22,196 nt of DNA from an uncultured Clostridia bacterium (GCA_946562005.1 CAMNVD010000011.1:1-22196); one strand, 5' to 3'. Numbered from the stretch's first letter, positions 7,023-15,322 are shown. Notes: generated by a model from the sequence alone, not told the origin. Numbers and translations are program-made.

Positions 7023-7055
7023 CAGGATGGGTGATTTCTACCCATCCTGTTTTTT
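7023..7055 (+). terminator. Riboswitch-controlled intrinsic terminator
   Basis: A perfect 10-bp stem, CAGGATGGGT (7023-7032) with ACCCATCCTG (7040-7049), a 7-nt loop and a run of six T. The 5' arm CAGGATGG is also complementary to CCATCCTG (6952-6959) in the aptamer, giving a mutually exclusive antiterminator. Confidence 0.9.
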
Positions 7056-7103
7056 GTATCTCCTAGAAAAGGTTTAATTTTTTTCGAAAGAAGGATATAC
7101 ATC

Positions 7104-7610
7104 ATGACAACACAATCTACCCAATCTAACGCTATTCGCAAACTTACCTTTTCTGCTATGGTTATTGCCCTCTATGTGGTGACCATGGGGCTGACTCAGT
7201 CTTTTTCCTTTGGCGCTTATCAGATTCGCATTGCTACCAGCATCTATGCGCTAGCTTATCTCTTTCCTTTTTTAATCGTGCCGTTAGGCGTTGCAAATCT
7301 CTTATCCAATCTGTTTTTTGGCGGGCTTGGCATCTTTGATATGGTAGGCGGGGGGCTAGTTGGCATTGCCACGGCTTCTGTGGTATACTTACTAAAGAAA
7401 TACCATTGCGGCCCTATTTGGATTATCCTGCCTATTACCTTCATTCCAGGGTTGGGGGTAGCTACTTGGCTGAGTTATCTTTTAAATATTCCTTATGGCG
7501 CTATGGCTACTAGCTTGTGTATCGGGCAGGTAGTTCCTGGCATTGTAGGCGCAGCCCTTGTTATGGTATTAGAAAAAAGAATCAATCATGAGGTGGCCTA
7601 TGAGCGGTAG
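7104..7610 (+). CDS. queT: QueT family queuosine-precursor transporter (ECF S component)
   Basis: A 168-residue integral membrane protein with about five or six hydrophobic helices, of the QueT family. These are the substrate-binding S components of energy-coupling factor transporters for preQ0/preQ1-type queuosine precursors. Typical segments are LTFSAMVIALYVVTMGL, FGAYQIRIATSIYALAYLFP and LGVANLLSNLFFGGLGIFD. The preQ1 riboswitch in its leader and the overlapping queF gene strongly support the substrate. The ATG follows AAGGA at 7091-7095. No ECF ATPase or T component lies in the window, so it presumably shares an energising module encoded elsewhere, as group II ECF systems do. Confidence 0.88.
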   Translation: MTTQSTQSNAIRKLTFSAMVIALYVVTMGLTQSFSFGAYQIRIATSIYALAYLFPFLIVPLGVANLLSNLFFGGLGIFDMVGGGLVGIATASVVYLLKKYHCGPIWIILPITFIPGLGVATWLSYLLNIPYGAMATSLCIGQVVPGIVGAALVMVLEKRINHEVAYER

Positions 7611-8097
7611 AACTAGAGAAGAATTAGCCGGCATCACCAAGCTGGGCAGTGCAGGGACAACCTATGCGTCTGACTATGCGCCGGAAGTATTAGAGTATTT
7701 TATCAACAAACATCAGGATAGAGATTATTTTGTCAAGTTTAACTGTCCGGAGTTTACCAGTCTTTGTCCCATGACAGGGCAGCCGGACTTTGCTACCATC
7801 TATATCTCTTATGTGCCGGATGAAAAGATGGTGGAAAGTAAATCCCTGAAGCTGTATCTTTTCAGCTTCCGTAATCATGGGGATTTTCATGAGGACTGTG
7901 TCAATATTATCATGAACGACCTGATTAACCTGATGGAGCCCAAATATATCGAGGTGTGGGGGAAGTTTACCCCTCGCGGCGGCATCTCCATCGACCCTTA
8001 TTGCAACTATGGGAAACCAGGGACCAAATGGGAAGAGGTGGCCTGGAACCGCCTGACAAACCATGACCTCTACCCAGAAAAGATAGATAACAGATAA
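7600..8097 (+). CDS. queF: PreQ0 reductase QueF (NADPH-dependent 7-cyano-7-deazaguanine reductase)
   Basis: A 165-residue cytosolic type I QueF, which reduces the nitrile of preQ0 to the aminomethyl group of preQ1 in queuosine synthesis. The catalytic cysteine is C56 in EFTSLCPMTGQPD and the acid is D63, one residue from the positions I recall for the Bacillus subtilis enzyme (165 residues). The NADPH/substrate motif ESKSLKLYLFSFRNHGDFHE is intact. The start at 7600 is preferred over an in-frame ATG at 7588 because it gives the standard length and follows GAGGTGG. The gene overlaps the end of queT by 11 nt, indicating translational coupling. A strong terminator follows. Confidence 0.95.
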   Translation: MSGRTREELAGITKLGSAGTTYASDYAPEVLEYFINKHQDRDYFVKFNCPEFTSLCPMTGQPDFATIYISYVPDEKMVESKSLKLYLFSFRNHGDFHEDCVNIIMNDLINLMEPKYIEVWGKFTPRGGISIDPYCNYGKPGTKWEEVAWNRLTNHDLYPEKIDNR

Positions 8098-8099
8098 AT

Positions 8100-8134
8100 A
8101 AAAAGACTATCTCACAAATTGAGATAGTCTTTTT
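8100..8134. terminator. Bidirectional terminator between queF and the lipoprotein operon
   Basis: AAAAAGACTATCTC (8100-8113) and GAGATAGTCTTTTT (8121-8134) form a 14-bp perfect arm pair with a 7-nt loop. The A and T tracts serve both strands, ending the converging queF and PstS-like transcripts. Confidence 0.9.
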
Positions 8135-8177
8135 ATTGTATTAACTGCCTTTTTAGAGGCAAGAGAAAGTGACTGAT

Positions 8178-9095
8178 TTATTCTCGGGGAGCGGGGATGT
8201 AGCCGGCGTCCTTCAGCGCTTGGATACCGTCATCGCTTAATATCCAATCTCTGAGTTGTCTTGCCGGGCTATCGGCTGGTTCGTCAGCACGGATGGCCAC
8301 AAAGAAGTCGTTCACATAGGGGTAGCTGCCGTCGGCAATGGTTTCTTCATTGGGCGCAACGCCGTCTACAGAGATGAATTGCAACCCTGGTTGGGTATAC
8401 ATATAGCTGGCGTAATAATATACGGAGTAGCCTAAGGCATTAGCGGTATTGTTATAGTTTGCCAGCTCGTCAATGAGCTCGCCCATAGCGGTAGGGCGTA
8501 ATTCGGTAGGAGCGTCCATTGGCGTTACGTCTTTCATGAGGAGCTTCTTGAAGAGAGATTGGCTGCCGCTGGATTCTACCCTTTGGTAAGGAATCAGCTC
8601 TACATCATCACCGCCTACTTCTTTCCAGTTGGTGATTTTCCCGGTGTAGATGTCTAATAATTGTTGTGTGGTCAGGTTATTGACCGGGTTATCCTTGTTG
8701 TTGATGAAAACCAGGGCGTCTCTGCCGATTGGCGTGATTTCCAGCTCTGTGCCGATGGCTTCTAGTTCTTTCTTGGTTACGTCTGCTGCCTCATAGACCA
8801 GCAAAATATCTGCTTCTCCATTTGCCAGGCGCACCCAGGCAGTAGGGGTGGTGGTGCAGCTGGTAACTTCTTCTGCTTGTGCTCGGGTGATATCGCAGGT
8901 GCGGGCCATCACTTCCGCCATCAAGGGAAGATTGGCCGTGGAACCGTCCATGATGGGATATGTCTCTGTGGTGAAAAGGGCGGTTTTATCCGGTTTCTTT
9001 TGGTCGTCGTCCTTCGTACCGCAGCCGGTGAAGGCGCAGGCTACTGTGAGACAGGCAAGTCCCAATGCTAGTAGTTTCTTGGTTTTATTGTACAT
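8178..9095 (-). CDS. PstS-like substrate-binding lipoprotein (orphan)
   Basis: A 305-residue predicted lipoprotein: basic N-terminus, hydrophobic stretch and lipobox AFTGC with Cys25 as the lipidation site. The mature part is a periplasmic-binding-protein-like phosphate-type (PBP_like_2) domain. Recognisable parts are the early YPIMDGSTANLP, the middle ITPIGRDALVFINNKDNPVNNLTTQQLLDIYTGKITNWKEV, and the ligand loop SSGSQSLFKK. No pstC, pstA, pstB or phoU gene is adjacent. Instead it is the last gene of an apparent operon with two WG-repeat lipoproteins, 24 nt after the second. The ATG follows AGAAGGAA on the minus strand. It could bind phosphate or another oxyanion for a distant permease, or act as a sensor. 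Family is firm; ligand is not. Confidence 0.8.
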   Translation of the reverse strand: MYNKTKKLLALGLACLTVACAFTGCGTKDDDQKKPDKTALFTTETYPIMDGSTANLPLMAEVMARTCDITRAQAEEVTSCTTTPTAWVRLANGEADILLVYEAADVTKKELEAIGTELEITPIGRDALVFINNKDNPVNNLTTQQLLDIYTGKITNWKEVGGDDVELIPYQRVESSGSQSLFKKLLMKDVTPMDAPTELRPTAMGELIDELANYNNTANALGYSVYYYASYMYTQPGLQFISVDGVAPNEETIADGSYPYVNDFFVAIRADEPADSPARQLRDWILSDDGIQALKDAGYIPAPRE

Positions 9096-9119
9096 AGTGA
9101 TTCCTTCTTTCTTTATGAT

Positions 9120-10616
9120 TTAATATTCATTGCCGAAGCTATCGAAGATACTTTCTTTATATATCCAGTTGCCTTCCATATCCATCATACCTTGGGAGAA
9201 GCCTTTTCGTGCCAATACACGGTAGCCATCGCAGAAAAGGGGTAGGATATCGTCGTTTTCTAATGTAATGTTTTCCCAGCAATTTTCGATGAGGATATGA
9301 CCATCTTCGTCTAAAATATCAGCTTGGATTGCGCCTTGTGGCGTTTCATAGTAGGCGGCAAGGTAGGGCAATGGTCCTTGATGCCATAAGGTACGGATTT
9401 GATAATAGGTTTTTTTCAGGGGGATTTCTTTGCTGTCCCTGGTATAGAGTTTAACGGGGCGATTTTCCATTCGGTTGTGTTTGATGGCGATAACATTTTC
9501 GCTTACATCTTCTACCCAGCTTTGCGCAGGTAAGTCTAGGATGACCTCTCCTTGGGTGTTGACGATAATTGCTTCACTATTTGCTGCTTCGATGTAAAAG
9601 CCGAGGGTGGTGTCCTCTTGTTCATAGTTGCGGATTAGGCGGATTGTTTGGATATTTGGTGCAGTCCAAGTCTTGCTTTCGTCCTTCAGATTGACTAACT
9701 GAAAAGTGCGTTGACCAGATTTATCATAACGGACATAAAGCGCCATATCGCCGTCGTAATAATAAATGTCCCTGTTCTTTTCTGGCGGTACTACCGTTTC
9801 TCCGGTAGCAAGATTCATTACTACGCTCTGACGATTCGCATTTCTTGCCAGGACAAAATCTCCGTTGACTTGTTCAAAATAAGCGTATTCAGCAGGTAAG
9901 AGCAGATTGAAATCTGCATCAAAGAGTGCCATGCGGTGGTTTTCCCCAATCATCACCGGATACCGTTTGCCGTCCTGTTCTCTGCTGTAGTGGAAGGTAT
10001 AGTCGGGGATTTCTCTCACCAGCTGCATATTTTGGTCATAAACGCAGGCGCAGGGTTCATCTTCCCAGTTAAAGACGAACAGATTGCCGCAAAAGCTGAC
10101 CGAGTCGGCATCGATAGTTGTTTCTTCACCTGTTTCGCGGTTGACGATGGTGATAAGGTTTTCTCCCTCCTTGATTAAAATCAAAAAATCTCCCATGGTT
10201 TTGCAATAGGTGTTTTCCAGATTTTCATAGAGGAGATTGCCGCGGACGTCATAAATATCATAGAGAAAACGGTTATTTTCATAATAGTGATAGACCTTAT
10301 CCGGGCCGTCTACATCTAGGGTATACTGAATCTTTTCTCCGGCAATAGGCTTGGTCATGGAGATGTAGCGGGGTTCGTTTGTATAGTGGTTGCAGATGAG
10401 CTGTAACTTGTTAGGCTGGGGTGCAATGATAAATTCTCCTGCCGCATTTAAGACGCCCCACCGCCCGTTGACAGCATACAGATACAAACGATTCTCCGGG
10501 GGGTTGGCTATGGTTGTTTCTGCCCTGGCATTTGGTTTCCCACAGCTGCAAAGTATCATGCTCAGGCCTAATAAGCAGCACAGGTAAAGCAATAGATTCT
10601 TTTTTAGCGTATTCAT
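9120..10616 (-). CDS. WG-repeat lipoprotein (downstream paralogue)
   Basis: A 498-residue predicted lipoprotein. The signal segment (residues 4-22) ends in the lipobox LCSC with Cys25 lipidated. The mature protein begins with a WG repeat, NGRWGVLNAAGEFIIAP (about 50-66), and continues with many weaker repeats of the type YD-x-N/D-x-G-x-L (for example YDVRGNLLYENL, DILDEDGHILIEN), ending FSQGMMDMEGNWIY. Such repeats build beta-propeller-like folds of unknown function. It is clearly homologous to the next gene upstream. The ATG at 10616 is chosen over an in-frame GTG at 10625, because the GTG overlaps the AAAGG ribosome site. Function is not known; surface or envelope sensing or binding is a guess. 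Confidence 0.78.
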   Translation of the reverse strand: MNTLKKNLLLYLCCLLGLSMILCSCGKPNARAETTIANPPENRLYLYAVNGRWGVLNAAGEFIIAPQPNKLQLICNHYTNEPRYISMTKPIAGEKIQYTLDVDGPDKVYHYYENNRFLYDIYDVRGNLLYENLENTYCKTMGDFLILIKEGENLITIVNRETGEETTIDADSVSFCGNLFVFNWEDEPCACVYDQNMQLVREIPDYTFHYSREQDGKRYPVMIGENHRMALFDADFNLLLPAEYAYFEQVNGDFVLARNANRQSVVMNLATGETVVPPEKNRDIYYYDGDMALYVRYDKSGQRTFQLVNLKDESKTWTAPNIQTIRLIRNYEQEDTTLGFYIEAANSEAIIVNTQGEVILDLPAQSWVEDVSENVIAIKHNRMENRPVKLYTRDSKEIPLKKTYYQIRTLWHQGPLPYLAAYYETPQGAIQADILDEDGHILIENCWENITLENDDILPLFCDGYRVLARKGFSQGMMDMEGNWIYKESIFDSFGNEY

Positions 10617-10647
10617 AAAGAGCACCTTTCTTGATTCTTCATGGCAG

Positions 10648-12084
10648 CTAGTCGTTGCCTAAGCTGCCAAAGACACTTTCTTCGTAGAGCCAGTTACCTT
10701 TCATATCCATGAGACCTTGGGAGAAGCCCCGGCGGGCCAGGATGCGATAGCCGTCGCAATAGTCGGACTCAAAATCATTGACGGTATAGATTTGCAGGTT
10801 TTCCACTAAGAGGTTACCGCTTTCATCTAAGATATCTGTTTTCCATGCGCCTTGCCGGTCCTCGTAGCGTGCTTCCAGATAAGGCAGTGGTTCATAGTGA
10901 TACATGGATGAAATTGTGTCGTAATCTTTGGGCAAATCTACTTTTGTGCCGTCTGGTTTGTAGATTTCTGTGGGGCGTCTGCCGTCTATGTTGCCGTAAT
11001 AGTCAATAATGAAATATTTACCATTATAGGAAGCCCAGCATTCATCGTCTAATTCTAAGCAGACTTTGCCCGCTTTATCTAAAATGGTGGTAGTGCCGTC
11101 TTCGTTCTTCACTAGGAAACCGCCTGCCTGGTGTCCCCAGGTGCTGTCATTAATAACGCTGAGATAGGGGTAGGTATCGGTGCGGTTGTCTTCGGTTAAG
11201 TGAATCATATCATAGGTACGTTTGCCGTATTTGTCATTGGTTGACACTAAGGCAAGGTTACCGTCGTAGTAATAAAGGTTTTCTGATGGGTCTAGCGTCA
11301 TGACGGTTTCCCCTGTGGTGATATCAATGACAACGCTGCATTGGCTTTGGTCCTCTGCTCGGACGAAATTGCCGTTAATGTCGTTAATCCAATTATATTG
11401 GCAGGGGACAATCAGATTGAAATTTTCATCTAATAGCCCTCTTTGCCGCTCTTCATTTTGGACGATAAAATAGGTTTTGCCATTTGCCTTGGTTGTGTAG
11501 TTAAAGAAGTAGTCAGGCAGTTCTTTGACTAGCCCCATGTCGGTATCATAAAACCGAATGCCGGGCTCCTCATAGTCGCTCATAACGAAGAGTTCGTTAT
11601 AGGTGCTGATATTGGTATCTTCGAGATTGAGAGATTCACCTGTTTTCATATTAACCAGCTGTTCTTTTTCATCCCGATACATACGGAGATAGTCGCCGTA
11701 TACATCAGAGAAATAGCCCTCGTCGAAGTCGTAAATGAGATTGCCCTTGCTGTCGTAAAGAGCGTTTAGGTATTGGTTGTCTTCCCAGTAAACATCGTAT
11801 TCTTCATCCTTTTTCCCGGGGATGATTTTAGATGCTTGTATGTAGCAGGGTGCGTGGGTGACAGAATCCCGCAAAATAATTAATTGGTTTTCTTGTGGTG
11901 CGATGATAAATTCGCCTTTGGCATTTAAGACGCCCCATTGATTGTTGCGGGAGATGACATAGAGATTATCCTTTACATCATAGTCTGCCGTAGGGATTTT
12001 ATCCTGGGCGTTGCAGCTGCATAGGAGCATTGCCGCAGCAAAAAGACTTAAGGAAAAGAGTAGGTAACGAAAGGTTCTTTTCAT
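10648..12084 (-). CDS. WG-repeat lipoprotein (first gene of the lipoprotein operon)
   Basis: A 478-residue predicted lipoprotein with signal peptide and lipobox LLCSC (Cys24). A clear N-terminal WG repeat, NNQWGVLNAKGEFIIAP, is followed by degenerate repeats (YDSKGNLIYDF, GLLDENFNLIVP, DILDESGNLLVEN) and an ending, FSQGLMDMKGNWLYEES, nearly the same as its neighbour. The start at 12084 follows GGAGGAG 7-8 nt upstream. A longer reading to 12294 would add about 70 lysine-rich residues, bury the signal peptide and overlap the divergent gene, so I rejected it. It is separated by 31 nt from its paralogue, suggesting tandem duplication and one transcript. A TATAAT on the minus strand at 12174-12169 with a poor -35 may be the promoter. 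Function is unknown. Confidence 0.78.
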   Translation of the reverse strand: MKRTFRYLLFSLSLFAAAMLLCSCNAQDKIPTADYDVKDNLYVISRNNQWGVLNAKGEFIIAPQENQLIILRDSVTHAPCYIQASKIIPGKKDEEYDVYWEDNQYLNALYDSKGNLIYDFDEGYFSDVYGDYLRMYRDEKEQLVNMKTGESLNLEDTNISTYNELFVMSDYEEPGIRFYDTDMGLVKELPDYFFNYTTKANGKTYFIVQNEERQRGLLDENFNLIVPCQYNWINDINGNFVRAEDQSQCSVVIDITTGETVMTLDPSENLYYYDGNLALVSTNDKYGKRTYDMIHLTEDNRTDTYPYLSVINDSTWGHQAGGFLVKNEDGTTTILDKAGKVCLELDDECWASYNGKYFIIDYYGNIDGRRPTEIYKPDGTKVDLPKDYDTISSMYHYEPLPYLEARYEDRQGAWKTDILDESGNLLVENLQIYTVNDFESDYCDGYRILARRGFSQGLMDMKGNWLYEESVFGSLGND

Positions 12085-12204
12085 GGAAATCTCCTCCTTT
12101 TGAATGGGTTCGAATGGCTGTCTTTTGTTTTTTAGACTGTTTCTTTTTTTTCTTTGTTCCCTGATTTTATTATAGTCCTTTTTCTGGAAAAGAGTAGCAA
12201 ATAA

Positions 12205-12234
12205 TTGATTTTTCTCCTCTTTATTCGTTATAAT
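12205..12234 (+). promoter_or_regulatory. Promoter of the cysteine desulfidase-family gene
   Basis: TTGATT at 12205-12210, an 18-nt spacer and a perfect TATAAT at 12229-12234. It sits in the 214-nt divergent gap 12085-12298, which also holds the weaker minus-strand promoter candidate of the WG operon. Confidence 0.65.
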
Positions 12235-12298
12235 AAAGAAAGAAATAAAATGGTTTATGTTTTTATTGATAGATAAAATAATGGAAGGAGTCATTCTT

Positions 12299-13555
12299 AT
12301 GGCTGATAAACCATATTTTGATTTTTTTATCAGGGAAATTAAACGTCATATCCAGCCGGCGACCGGTTGCACGGAGCCGGTAGCCATTGCGCTTAACTGT
12401 GCCACTGCCCGCCGTGAGGCAAAAGGTAATATCAAAAAAGTAACCATGGAAACAGATATCGGTCTTTATAAAAATGCCTTAGGCGTAGGCATTCCCGGTA
12501 CCTCTGAGCGCGGACTGAAGATGTGTGCAGCGTTAGGCATCATTGGCGGCAACGCAGACTATGGTCTGAATGTCTTCCAGGATGTAAAGCCCGAACATGA
12601 GCCGCTGGCTAAGGAACTGTTGCCGCTCATCGATGTAGGGGTAAAGGGAAATACGGATGTTCTCTATATCGAAACCATTATGGAGACAGAGGAAGACTGT
12701 GTGCGGGTGATTACCTATGGTTCTCATGATAACATCGTGGTGGTAGACCGCCCACCCTTTGTGCCTTTCACCGTAGACGCCTGTGCTGATATGGCGGAAA
12801 TCCAGAAATATACTTTGGAACAGATGCAAGAATTTGCAGATTACGTGCCTTTAGAAAAAATTGAATTTCTGGAAGAAGGCATTGCCATGAACCGAGAAGT
12901 GGCAAAATGTGGCTCTCAGTTGCGCTTTGGTAAATCCTTACAGGATATGCGGGACCATGCCCTTATGGAGGATTCCTTGCTGTCTTTTGTGCCCCTGATT
13001 ACAGGCTCAGCTTCCTTTGCCCGGATGTCTGGGGTGGATATGCCCGTGATGACGGCCACAGGTAGCGGCAATCAGGGTATTACCTTATTCCTCACCGTAG
13101 ATGCGGCGGCGGAAAAAATAGGCTGTTGCAGGGAGAAAAAACTGCGGGCACTGGCTCTGGCTAACGTAATTAATGTTTATGCCAAATCCTTTATTGGTAC
13201 CCTTTCTCCTATTTGCTCCTGTGGGATTGCTTCCGGTTTAGGGGCATCAGTAGGCATCGTCTATCTCTTAGGTGGCGGACCCTCTCAGATGATGGGGGCT
13301 ATGCGCAATGTGCTGGGCAGCATCACTGGGATGATATGCGACGGCGCCAAAGAAGGCTGTGCCAACAAAGTCTCCCTTGCTTCTACCTCGGCGGTGCTCT
13401 CGGCGCTTCTTGCTATGCATGGCAGTGAGATTTCCTCTAGCGATGGCATCCTTTCCTATGATATGAAGGAATTATTTGAAAACATGGAGTATCTCTCCAA
13501 TCAGGGTATGAAAGACACCAATGCGGCCATTGTAGACATCATGATGAGAAAGTAG
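12299..13555 (+). CDS. Iron-sulfur L-cysteine desulfidase / L-serine dehydratase alpha-like protein (UPF0597, CyuA type)
   Basis: A 418-residue cytosolic enzyme of the UPF0597 family, related to the alpha subunit of iron-sulfur L-serine ammonia-lyase. Characterised members cleave L-cysteine to pyruvate, sulfide and ammonia using a [4Fe-4S] cluster. Likely cluster cysteines are C24 in QPATGCTEPVA, one in LSPICSCGIASGLGAS, and one in MICDGAKEGCANKVS. The glycine-rich TATGSGNQGI motif is also present. The ATG at 12299 is chosen because GGAAGGAG lies about 8 nt upstream; an in-frame ATG at 12257 would add 14 residues with no ribosome site. It has its own promoter and a strong terminator. The convergent neighbour is an amino-acid symporter. 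Cysteine versus serine specificity cannot be read here. Confidence 0.87.
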   Translation: MADKPYFDFFIREIKRHIQPATGCTEPVAIALNCATARREAKGNIKKVTMETDIGLYKNALGVGIPGTSERGLKMCAALGIIGGNADYGLNVFQDVKPEHEPLAKELLPLIDVGVKGNTDVLYIETIMETEEDCVRVITYGSHDNIVVVDRPPFVPFTVDACADMAEIQKYTLEQMQEFADYVPLEKIEFLEEGIAMNREVAKCGSQLRFGKSLQDMRDHALMEDSLLSFVPLITGSASFARMSGVDMPVMTATGSGNQGITLFLTVDAAAEKIGCCREKKLRALALANVINVYAKSFIGTLSPICSCGIASGLGASVGIVYLLGGGPSQMMGAMRNVLGSITGMICDGAKEGCANKVSLASTSAVLSALLAMHGSEISSSDGILSYDMKELFENMEYLSNQGMKDTNAAIVDIMMRK

Positions 13556-13575
13556 CCACTAAGTACATAAAAATA

Positions 13576-13622
13576 AAAACTACCTCTTATGCCAGGTTAT
13601 AAGCGAAGAGGTAGTTTTTTTG
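13576..13622. terminator. Bidirectional terminator
   Basis: AAAACTACCTCTT (13576-13588) and AAGAGGTAGTTTT (13606-13618) form a 13-bp arm pair with a 17-nt loop, followed by T residues. It ends the desulfidase transcript and probably also the converging symporter transcript. Confidence 0.88.
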
Positions 13623-13643
13623 TCTTTATATGAAAGAGAGGGA

Positions 13644-15086
13644 TTATTTATTTTTTTCTTTTTGTTTCTGGTCATATTCTTTGGTCATTTTGATGACGAT
13701 AGGGGAGAGGGCCAGCATGGCGATTAAGTTTGGTATAGCCATGAGACCGTTAAAGGCGTCTGATAGATTCCACACCAAGTCGATTTTTGTGGTAGCGCCT
13801 AGTAAACAGAACCCAACAAATATCCATTTGTAAATGGCTACTGCCTTGAGGCCGGCCAGGTACTCTAAACACTTAGAGCCATAATAGTACCAGCCTAAAA
13901 TCGTGGAATAAGCGAAGAAAATCAGAGCGATGGAGATAATGGTGCCGCCCCAGCCAGGAAGAGCGGAGTTCATAGCGGCATTGGTGATTTCTGCACCTTC
14001 TAAGAACTTAACGCCGTCAGCTTCTAAGGTTTCTGCCATGGTAATAGGGTAAGCCATGCCGTCATTTGCTTGCAGCGTCATTAGCCCGTCGTCGCCCATA
14101 TTGACCACCGGAGAGGTGAGAATGATAAGGGCTGTCATAGAACAAATAATGATGGAGTCAATAAAGGAGCCTAGGGAGCCGATAAGGCCTTGTTTTACAG
14201 GGTCATTGGTAGAAGCTGCGCCATGGGCGATAGCGGCGCTCCCCATGCCTGCTTCATTAGAAAACACACCACGGGCTACGCCGAAACGGATAACGCTGCC
14301 CAGTAACCCCCCGCCGATGGCTTGTCCTGTAAAGGCATTGCCGAAAATCCAAGAGAAGGCTTCTGGTAACTTATGGAAGTTTATCACGATGGCCATCACA
14401 GCTACGATGATGTAAGCAACAGACATAAAAGGTACGATTTTATCAGAAACACGGCCGATGGATTTCACGCCGCCGATAATCACCAGAGCGGTAGCAATGG
14501 CGATGACAATCCCCGTAATCCAGGTAGGCACGCCGAAAGTGTCTTGTACGGCGCCGGCAACGGAATTTGACTGGCTTAAATTGCCAATGCCAAAAGAGGC
14601 CATGAAGCCGAAGAAGGCGAAGAGGATAGCAAGCCACGCCCAGCCTTTTCCCATGCCGTTTTTAATGTAATACATAGGGCCGCCGCTATATTCGCCTTTG
14701 GCGTTGACTTCCCGGAATTTCACAGCTAGGAGCGCTTCTGTGTATTTGCTAGCACCGCCGACCAGGGCTGTCACCCACATCCAGAAGACTGCACCTGGCC
14801 CGCCGGAGGCGATGGCAGTGGATACGCCCACAATATTCCCGGTACCAATGGTGGCAGAAAGGGAAGTCATGAGAGCGGAGAAGGGAGAAATATCCCCTTC
14901 TTCTTTGGTATCTCTATGGGTAAATAATAATTTAAAAGAGGTGCCTAGTTTACGGAATTGGACGAATTTCGTAATAACAGACAAATATAGGCCTGTGCCC
15001 ACTAAGAATACAATAGTAAAGGGACCCCAGGCAAAATCGCCCATCCAACCTACGATACTGTTGATTACATTCATAATACCTTCCAT
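13644..15086 (-). CDS. AGCS-family sodium:alanine/glycine symporter
   Basis: A 480-residue inner-membrane carrier with about 10-11 hydrophobic helices, full length for the alanine-or-glycine:cation symporter family. Family hallmarks are SATIGTGNIVGVSTAIASGGPGAVFWMW, the signature GEYSGGPMYYIKNGMG, and GVARGVFSNEAGMGSAAIAH. The C-terminus is a short lysine-rich tail. The ATG follows AAAGGAG on the minus strand. A TATACT at 15214-15209 with an upstream TG (extended -10) is the likely promoter, giving a leader of about 115 nt. It would import alanine, glycine or possibly serine with Na+. Convergence with the cysteine/serine-degrading enzyme suggests related amino-acid use, but not co-transcription. 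Confidence 0.93.
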   Translation of the reverse strand: MEGIMNVINSIVGWMGDFAWGPFTIVFLVGTGLYLSVITKFVQFRKLGTSFKLLFTHRDTKEEGDISPFSALMTSLSATIGTGNIVGVSTAIASGGPGAVFWMWVTALVGGASKYTEALLAVKFREVNAKGEYSGGPMYYIKNGMGKGWAWLAILFAFFGFMASFGIGNLSQSNSVAGAVQDTFGVPTWITGIVIAIATALVIIGGVKSIGRVSDKIVPFMSVAYIIVAVMAIVINFHKLPEAFSWIFGNAFTGQAIGGGLLGSVIRFGVARGVFSNEAGMGSAAIAHGAASTNDPVKQGLIGSLGSFIDSIIICSMTALIILTSPVVNMGDDGLMTLQANDGMAYPITMAETLEADGVKFLEGAEITNAAMNSALPGWGGTIISIALIFFAYSTILGWYYYGSKCLEYLAGLKAVAIYKWIFVGFCLLGATTKIDLVWNLSDAFNGLMAIPNLIAMLALSPIVIKMTKEYDQKQKEKNK

Positions 15087-15152
15087 AATGTGCGCTCCTT
15101 TTTTGTCTATATTTTCTAGGTTCCTTTGCCCAGAACAAGGTATGCAAAACCA

Positions 15153-15185
15153 GGGTAGAAAATGGATAGAAAATGGGTAGAAAAT
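15153..15185. repeat. Tandem 11-bp repeat, three units
   Basis: GGGTAGAAAAT, GGATAGAAAAT and GGGTAGAAAAT lie head to tail at 15153, 15164 and 15175. They fall inside the untranslated leader of the symporter gene (read as ATTTTCTACCC on its strand). Spacing of 11 bp is about one helical turn, so a protein-binding array is possible. Confidence 0.75.
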
Positions 15186-15242
15186 AATGAAAAATAATAT
15201 TGCCTAAAAGTATACCATAGAAGAGACAAAAAGAAAATAGCG

Positions 15243-15282
15243 AAAGGCTGCTCGCCTTTAAAAATACAGAATTTTGTATTTT
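15243..15282. promoter_or_regulatory. Two adjacent inverted repeats in the symporter/citrate synthase divergent gap
   Basis: AAAGGC/GCCTTT (15243-15248, 15254-15259) is followed at once by AAAATACA/TGTATTTT (15261-15268, 15275-15282). They lie between the two divergent promoters, a plausible regulator-binding area. Neither has a good T tract tied to a gene end, so I do not call them terminators. The rest of 15087-15499 holds the promoters, the 11-bp repeats and the operon leader. Confidence 0.4.
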
Positions 15283-15322
15283 GTATAATCTCTCTCGAAA
15301 AATAGAATTATTTGTATACTTA

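Noticed and set aside
8146..8161. TGCCT/AGGCA hairpin as a second terminator
   Set aside because: Only five base pairs and no T tract on either strand; the neighbouring 14-bp hairpin is sufficient.
10617..10625. GTG start for the downstream WG lipoprotein
   Set aside because: The GTG is part of the AAAGGTG ribosome site; the ATG three codons later is correctly spaced.
12085..12294. N-terminal extension of the upstream WG lipoprotein gene to an ATG at 12294
   Set aside because: It would place about 70 lysine-rich residues before a clear signal peptide and overlap the divergent desulfidase gene; GGAGGAG marks the start at 12084.
14056..15180. Plus-strand open frames antisense to the AGCS symporter
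   Set aside because: They lack ribosome sites and family resemblance, and mirror the codon bias of the real minus-strand membrane protein gene.
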